This document shows positions 59,782-64,000 of a stretch of 64,000 nt of DNA, in pieces. The stretch is from Bradyrhizobium sp. Tv2a-2 (GTDB lineage Bacteria; Pseudomonadota; Alphaproteobacteria; Rhizobiales; Xanthobacteraceae). The notes beneath the pieces are model-generated. The model searched no databases and was not told where the DNA came from. It worked only from the letters and a program-made list of their open reading frames with translations. The stretch lies in the NCBI RefSeq assembly GCF_000472425.1, contig NZ_AXAI01000016.1:124001-188000 (forward strand), read 5' to 3'. The translations under genes and the position numbers were made by a program. Each line of letters begins with the position of its first letter. The first letter of the stretch is position 1.

Positions 59782-60825
59782 TTATTCCTCCTCGTTCCCG
59801 AATAAGCCGAACTGCGCGGGATCGCGCGAGGGCTCGGCGATGTCGAGATGGCGGAAGGCGTGGGAGGTCAGCAGGCGGCCGCGCGGGGTGCGCTGCAGGT
59901 AGCCGCACTGGATCAGATAGGGCTCGATGATGTCCTCGATCGCATCGCGCGGCTCCGACAGCGCCGCGGCCATTGTCTCCACACCGACCGGGCCGCCGCC
60001 ATAATTCAGCGCGATGGTGGAGAGGTAGCGCCGGTCCATGGCATCCAGCCCGGCGGCGTCGACCTCGAGCGCGCTGAGCGCATGATCGGCGATGGCGCGG
60101 TCGATGGAGGCGGCATTCGCGGCGGAAGCAAAATCGCGCACCCGGCGCAGCAGGCGGCCGGCGATGCGCGGCGTGCCGCGGGCGCGGCGCGCGATCTCGT
60201 TGGCACCGTCAGGTGTCATGCCGACCTTGAGCACGCGCGCGCCGCGGGTGACGATCTTTTCCAGCTCCTCCACGGTGTAGAAATTGAGCCGGACCGGAAT
60301 GCCGAAACGGTCGCGCAGTGGATTGGTCAGAAGGCCTGCACGCGTGGTGGCGCCGACTAGCGTGAACTTCGCAAGCTCGATCTTCACCGAGCGCGCCGCG
60401 GGCCCCTCGCCGATGATGAGGTCGAGCTGGAAATCCTCCATCGCGGGATAAAGCACTTCCTCGACCGCGGGACTCAGGCGATGAATCTCGTCAATGAAGA
60501 GCACGTCGCGCTCTTCGAGATTGGTCAGAAGCGCGGCGAGATCGCCGGCCTTGGCGATCACGGGGCCGGAGGTGGCGCGAAAACCGACGCCGAGCTCGCG
60601 CGACACGATCTGCGCCAGCGTGGTCTTGCCAAGGCCCGGGGGACCGACGAACAGCACATGATCCAGCGCCTCGCCACGCTTGCGCGCGGCGTCGATGAAG
60701 ATCTGCAAGTTGGCGCGCGCCTGCTGCTGGCCGACGAATTCCGACAGTTTTTGTGGGCGCAGCGCGATGTCCGAGGCGTCCTCATTGCGGCGCTCCGGCG
60801 TGACCATGCGCGAGGGCTGCGTCAT
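59782..60825 (-). CDS. ruvB: Holliday junction branch-migration ATPase RuvB
   Basis: 347 residues. The AAA+ core has Walker A GPPGLGKTTLAQIVSREL near 62, Walker B FIDEIHRLSPAVEE and the arginine-finger region TTRAGLLTNPLRDRFG. The C-terminal winged-helix domain follows (AALSEPRDAIEDIIEPYLIQ, then GRLLTSHAFRHL). With RuvA it drives Holliday-junction migration so that RuvC can cut. Its start codon overlaps the stop of the deaminase gene by four bases, so it is translated after it. Confidence 0.98.
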   Translation of the reverse strand: MTQPSRMVTPERRNEDASDIALRPQKLSEFVGQQQARANLQIFIDAARKRGEALDHVLFVGPPGLGKTTLAQIVSRELGVGFRATSGPVIAKAGDLAALLTNLEERDVLFIDEIHRLSPAVEEVLYPAMEDFQLDLIIGEGPAARSVKIELAKFTLVGATTRAGLLTNPLRDRFGIPVRLNFYTVEELEKIVTRGARVLKVGMTPDGANEIARRARGTPRIAGRLLRRVRDFASAANAASIDRAIADHALSALEVDAAGLDAMDRRYLSTIALNYGGGPVGVETMAAALSEPRDAIEDIIEPYLIQCGYLQRTPRGRLLTSHAFRHLDIAEPSRDPAQFGLFGNEEE

Positions 60826-61241
60826 TCGTTGCCCCGCTTGTACTTGTTCGGCAGCAATTCGCCGATGGTGACAACCTTCGGCGTGCGGCCGCTGTTGGGA
60901 ACGATGACGCGCGCCTTGGAGTCATAGTCATGAATCAACTCGCGGCAGATGCCGCAAGGCGAGACGACCGCGATCTTGCCAGGCTCGTCGGGCTTGGGAT
61001 GGCGCACGGCCACGATGGTCTCGATGCCGTGGTCACCGCTCTCGGTGATGGCGCGGCCGATCGCGATCGCTTCCGCACAGACCGCGATGCGGCCGATATA
61101 AGCGTCGATGTTCACACCGGTGATGATGCGGCCGTCGCGGGTGCGCATGGCCGCCCCCACCTCCTGCCAGTCGTTGCGATAGCGCTCGCTGATCGCCTTG
61201 GTGGCGGCGTCGATCAGTTCCTTGTCCTTCTTGGTCAGCAT
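60822..61241 (-). CDS. cytidine deaminase-family protein
   Basis: 139 residues, the length of homotetrameric cytidine deaminases. The zinc site is complete: Cys55-Ala-Glu57 (VCAEAIAIGRAI) and Pro95-Cys96-x-x-Cys99 (SPCGICRELIHDY). VNIDAYIGRIAVCAE and ERYRNDWQEVGAAMRTRDGR are seen as well. It should deaminate cytidine/deoxycytidine or a related cytosine compound; blasticidin-S-deaminase-like members also fit this motif. It sits inside the ruv cluster, 51 bases after ruvA and overlapping ruvB by four bases. Confidence 0.92.
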   Translation of the reverse strand: MLTKKDKELIDAATKAISERYRNDWQEVGAAMRTRDGRIITGVNIDAYIGRIAVCAEAIAIGRAITESGDHGIETIVAVRHPKPDEPGKIAVVSPCGICRELIHDYDSKARVIVPNSGRTPKVVTIGELLPNKYKRGNE

Positions 61242-61292
61242 GGTTGGCGATGCATTTCCTTAAGGGTGAAGTGCCGGCCCGGCGACGATAGC

Positions 61293-61910
61293 CTACTTCG
61301 CCAATTCCTTCAGGCCCAAGCGAATCAATTGGGCCGTCTGTGCATTCTCGCCGGCGCTGCGGGCGGCAGCGGCAATAGCGGCAGCGGCCTGCGGCTGGCC
61401 ATAGCCGAGATTGACCAGCGCGGAAATGGCGTCGGCCACCGGGCGCGGCGCGCGGGCATCGTCGATGGCGCCGGCCAGATGGACCACCGCCGGGTCGACA
61501 TCCGCAAAGCCCGGCGCCTTGTCTTTGAGCTCCGTGACGATGCGCTCGGCGACCTTGGGGCCGACGCCCGGCGTGCGCGACACCGCGGCCTTGTCGCGCA
61601 GCGCGATTGCATTGGCAAGCTCGGACGGCGGCAGCGTGCCGAGCACGGCGAGCGCGACCTTGGCGCCGACGCCCTGCACGGTCTGCAGCAAGCGAAACCA
61701 TTCGCGCTCGACGTCGCTCCTGAAGCCGAACAGTTTGATCGCGTCCTCGCGGACATAGGTCTCGATCGACAATACGGCGGCTTCGCCCGGCGCGGGGAGC
61801 GCCTGCAGCGTGCGCGCCGAGCATTGCACCTGGTAGCCGACGCCGCCGACGTCGAGGATGATAAAGTCCTCGCCATAGGAATCGATCAGGCCCTTCAGCT
61901 TGCCGATCAT
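61293..61910 (-). CDS. ruvA: Holliday junction DNA helicase subunit RuvA
   Basis: 205 residues. It has the standard three domains: the OB-fold start MIGKLKGLIDSYGEDFIILD, two helix-hairpin-helix motifs (LLQTVQGVGAKVALAVLGTL and SRTPGVGPKVAERIVTELKD), and a C-terminal RuvB-binding UBA-like domain (ADAISALVNLGYGQPQAAAA). RuvA binds four-way DNA and loads RuvB. Its start overlaps the ruvC stop by four bases (ATGA). The cluster is transcribed ruvC-ruvA-deaminase-ruvB. Confidence 0.97.
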   Translation of the reverse strand: MIGKLKGLIDSYGEDFIILDVGGVGYQVQCSARTLQALPAPGEAAVLSIETYVREDAIKLFGFRSDVEREWFRLLQTVQGVGAKVALAVLGTLPPSELANAIALRDKAAVSRTPGVGPKVAERIVTELKDKAPGFADVDPAVVHLAGAIDDARAPRPVADAISALVNLGYGQPQAAAAIAAAARSAGENAQTAQLIRLGLKELAK

Positions 61911-62434
61911 ATGCCGACCACCTTCAGCCGGAGCGCGGAGCTCTGGCGGTGATGGGCGTGCGTGATCGCGATCGCGAGCGCGTCCGCCGCGTCAGGCGAT
62001 TTCGGCTCGGCCTTGGGCAACAGGACTTTCAACATCACGGCAATCTGGTTCTTGTCGGCATGGCCCGCGCCGACCACGGTCTTCTTGACCTGGTTCGGCG
62101 CATATTCGGCAACCGCAATGCCGAACATTGCGGGCACCAGCATGGCAACGCCGCGGGCCTGGCCGAGCTTGAGGGTGGCAACTCCGTCCTTGTTGACAAA
62201 GGTCTGCTCGACCGCGGCTTCGGCGGGCGCGAATTCGCGCAGCACCGTGGAGAGACCGTCATGGATCGCGAGCAGCCGCCCCGAGAGTGGCAGCGTGTCC
62301 GGCGGCTCGACCGAGCCGCAGGCGACGAAGCTGAGCCGGTTGCCGTCGCTCTCGACCACGCCCCAGCCGGTGCGGCGCAGGCCCGGGTCGATACCGACAA
62401 TGCGAAGGGGAATGCGAATCGATAAGGGCGCCAT
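61907..62434 (-). CDS. ruvC: Holliday junction resolvase RuvC
   Basis: 175 residues. The RNase H-fold catalytic acids can be read: Asp in RIVGIDPGLRRTGWGVV, Glu in EAAVEQTFVNKDG, and the Asp pair near SPDAADALAIAITHAH. RuvC makes symmetric nicks at Holliday junctions at preferred sequences. Conserved KLGQARGVAMLVPAMFG is also present. It is the first gene of the ruv set; yebC lies 96 bases further upstream on the same strand, as in many bacteria. Confidence 0.98.
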   Translation of the reverse strand: MAPLSIRIPLRIVGIDPGLRRTGWGVVESDGNRLSFVACGSVEPPDTLPLSGRLLAIHDGLSTVLREFAPAEAAVEQTFVNKDGVATLKLGQARGVAMLVPAMFGIAVAEYAPNQVKKTVVGAGHADKNQIAVMLKVLLPKAEPKSPDAADALAIAITHAHHRQSSALRLKVVGI

Positions 62435-62530
62435 GGACTAGTGATAGCGCCTGACAAGGAGCAACGAAACAGGAACGGGCAATCATATCCGGGGAAAGCG
62501 AGCCGAAGCGCATGATGTCCCGCCAGCCAA

Positions 62531-63277
62531 CTACCCGCCCATCTTCGCCATCAACGCGTCGGAAATCTCGAAGTTGGCGAACACGTTCTGGACATCGTCG
62601 TGCTCGTTGAGCAGGTCCATCAGCTTCAGAAGCTTCTCGCCGGTCTCGTCGTCGACGGCGACCGTGTTCTGCGGCTTCCAGGTCAGCGCGGCCTTGCGAG
62701 GCTCGCCGAATTTCGCCTCCAGCGCCTTGGCGACCTCGCGCAAATTGTCGGGCGACGCATAGACCTCGTGACCGTTCTCGCCCGAGATCACGTCGTCGGC
62801 GCCGGCCTCGATCGCCGCGTCCAGCATGGCGTCGTCGGAGGCGGCGCTTGAATCATATTCGATCAGACCGATGCGGTCGAACATGAAGGCGACCGAGCCG
62901 GTTTCGCCGAGATTGCCACCCGATTTCGTAAAGTAGGAGCGGATGTCCGAGGCGGCGCGGTTGCGGTTGTCGGTCAGCGCCTCGACAATGACGGCGACCC
63001 CGCCGGGACCGTAGCCCTCGTAGCGGATCTCGTCATAGTTCTCGCCCTCACCGCCGATCGCCTTCTTGATGGCGCGCTCGATATTGTCCTTGGGCATGTT
63101 TTCCTGCCGCGCCGCGACCACGGCGGCGCGCAGCCGCGGGTTCATGGCGGGATCTGGCGTACCGAGCTTGGCAGAGACCGTGATTTCGCGGGCGAGCTTG
63201 CCGAACAGCTTCGACTTCTGGGCGTCCTGCCGGCCCTTGCGGTGCATAATGTTCTTGAATTGGGAATGTCCGGCCAT
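62531..63277 (-). CDS. yebC: YebC/PmpR-family DNA-binding / translation-associated regulator
   Basis: 248 residues. The family start MAGHSQFKNIMHRKGRQDAQ is unmistakable, followed by KLFGKLAREITVSAKLGTPD, GYGPGGVAVIVEALTDNRNR and GETGSVAFMFDRIG. YebC-type proteins act as DNA-binding regulators or as ribosome-associated factors at difficult stretches; the role differs by branch. Placement just before ruvC is widely conserved. A 210-base gap separates it from the divergent chemoreceptor-like gene. Confidence 0.97.
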   Translation of the reverse strand: MAGHSQFKNIMHRKGRQDAQKSKLFGKLAREITVSAKLGTPDPAMNPRLRAAVVAARQENMPKDNIERAIKKAIGGEGENYDEIRYEGYGPGGVAVIVEALTDNRNRAASDIRSYFTKSGGNLGETGSVAFMFDRIGLIEYDSSAASDDAMLDAAIEAGADDVISGENGHEVYASPDNLREVAKALEAKFGEPRKAALTWKPQNTVAVDDETGEKLLKLMDLLNEHDDVQNVFANFEISDALMAKMGG

Positions 63278-63487
63278 GCGGTGTCTCTATCTGAAGGAGT
63301 CGTCCCCGGAATCATTCGGAGGCGGAAAGCGCGGCGTTATAGGCCCGGTGACCACCAAAATCAAAGATTTAGCCCATGTCTAGGGTAATATAATACCTGT
63401 TCCTGCTCACGGACAGGCCATCGTTAACTGTGACTTCACCCCTCGGTGTAAAGATATCAATCTCAATCCACAATTGCAGAAAAGCCA

Positions 63488-64000
63488 ATGGCGTTCGGTT
63501 TTCTCAAAAAACGGGTGCCGGAGCCGGAGACGTCTGCCCAGCAACCGGCTGCGCCGGAGCCCACGCCTGCGGCCGTCCCCTCTCCCGATAGTGATTCCGT
63601 CAGCGAAATCCTCGAACTTCTGGAACTCGAGCTCGGCGGCACCATCCGCAAGCTGGAGCGGGCGGCGCATTCGGTCGCGACCGGGGCGGACGCGACTGCC
63701 GCAACGCTGGCCACCATCCGCGAGCGTACGGATGCTCTGAGCGGCCGCTCGGGCACAGCCCAGGGCACCGCCTCCATCTTTGCGTTGACGGCCGAAAAAT
63801 TCACCCAGTCGGCGCAAGGCATCGGCAGCCAGGTGCGCGACGCCAGCCGGCTGGCCGACCTCGCCACCCAGGCAGCGACCGAGGCACGCGCCAATGTCGA
63901 TCGCCTCCGGGAATCCTCGTCCGCGATCGGCAATGTCGTAAACCTGATCGCCCAGATCGCACGCCAGACCACGCTGCTCGCATTGAACTCCACCATCGAG
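63488..64000 (+). CDS. methyl-accepting chemotaxis-like protein, N-terminal part (cut by window edge)
   Basis: The ATG at 63488 opens a frame that continues to the window end (171 residues so far). The first 35 residues are Pro/Glu/Ala-rich (KKRVPEPETSAQQPAAPEPT) with no membrane segment. A long helix follows, with SEILELLELELGGTIRKLER and then SAIGNVVNLIAQIARQTTLL next to ALNSTIE. The last segment is the chemoreceptor signalling domain just before its hairpin tip. It may be a soluble, cytoplasmic chemoreceptor-like protein. The missing part would show the tip and the methylation sites. Confidence 0.85.
   Translation, partial: MAFGFLKKRVPEPETSAQQPAAPEPTPAAVPSPDSDSVSEILELLELELGGTIRKLERAAHSVATGADATAATLATIRERTDALSGRSGTAQGTASIFALTAEKFTQSAQGIGSQVRDASRLADLATQAATEARANVDRLRESSSAIGNVVNLIAQIARQTTLLALNSTIE

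Overview
The window is GC-rich DNA from an alphaproteobacterium. The best guess is Bradyrhizobium or a close relative such as Rhodopseudomonas (Nitrobacteraceae). The reasons are a P450 that matches my memory of the CYP199A family of Rhodopseudomonas palustris along nearly its whole length, the arrangement of the ruv and tol-pal genes, and mosaic intergenic palindromes of the kind common in bradyrhizobia. The genus is an inference from recall; no database was searched. I see no rRNA, tRNA, CRISPR array, integrase or intact insertion sequence.

Left part (1-12.4 kb): a cut-off MOSC-domain gene, a small lipoprotein, a DUF937 membrane protein, a VOC protein, a secreted CxxCH (c-heme type) protein, a universal stress protein and a TetR regulator. 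An envelope-glycan-like block follows: an SGNH hydrolase and an acyltransferase-3 protein with overlapping ends, two GT87-type membrane glycosyltransferases, and a third large membrane protein that overlaps one of them.

Catabolic part (12.4-26.4 kb): a CYP199-like P450 with its own [2Fe-2S] ferredoxin, a divergent MarR regulator, an aromatic-acid-type MFS transporter and a periplasmic binding protein. Next comes an AmiC/AmiR-like sensor and ANTAR antiterminator pair. A 194-nt leader with a strong intrinsic terminator separates it from a nitrilase-family hydrolase and a branched-chain-type ABC transporter in which one permease and one ATPase are fused. The pair probably controls the hydrolase and transporter by ligand-dependent antitermination, as in the Pseudomonas amidase operon.

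Housekeeping part (27-39.4 kb, all minus strand, transcribed tolQ-tolR-tolA-tolB, then pal-cpoB-tilS-ftsH): the Tol-Pal envelope machine, tRNA-Ile lysidine synthetase and the FtsH protease. Two signalling-type genes, an N-acyl amino acid synthase (FeeM)-like protein and a membrane GGDEF-EAL protein, lie between tolB and pal.

Accessory block (39.4-58.1 kb): between tolQ and ybgC, genes usually adjacent to each other, lie about 18.8 kb of small accessory genes. They include serine beta-lactamase-like hydrolases, an MFS exporter, a TetR/DUF2852 pair with two matching operators, DGPF/YCII proteins with an ECF42-type sigma factor, glutathione transferases, a cupin, an SDR, VOC, SRPBCC and DoxX proteins, a hydroxyacid dehydrogenase, a truncated TonB-receptor remnant and three copies of one mosaic repeat.

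Right end (58.1-64 kb): ybgC, a Tat-exported metallophosphoesterase, then a compact ruvC-ruvA-cytidine deaminase-ruvB cluster, yebC, and the start of a chemoreceptor-like gene that runs off the window.
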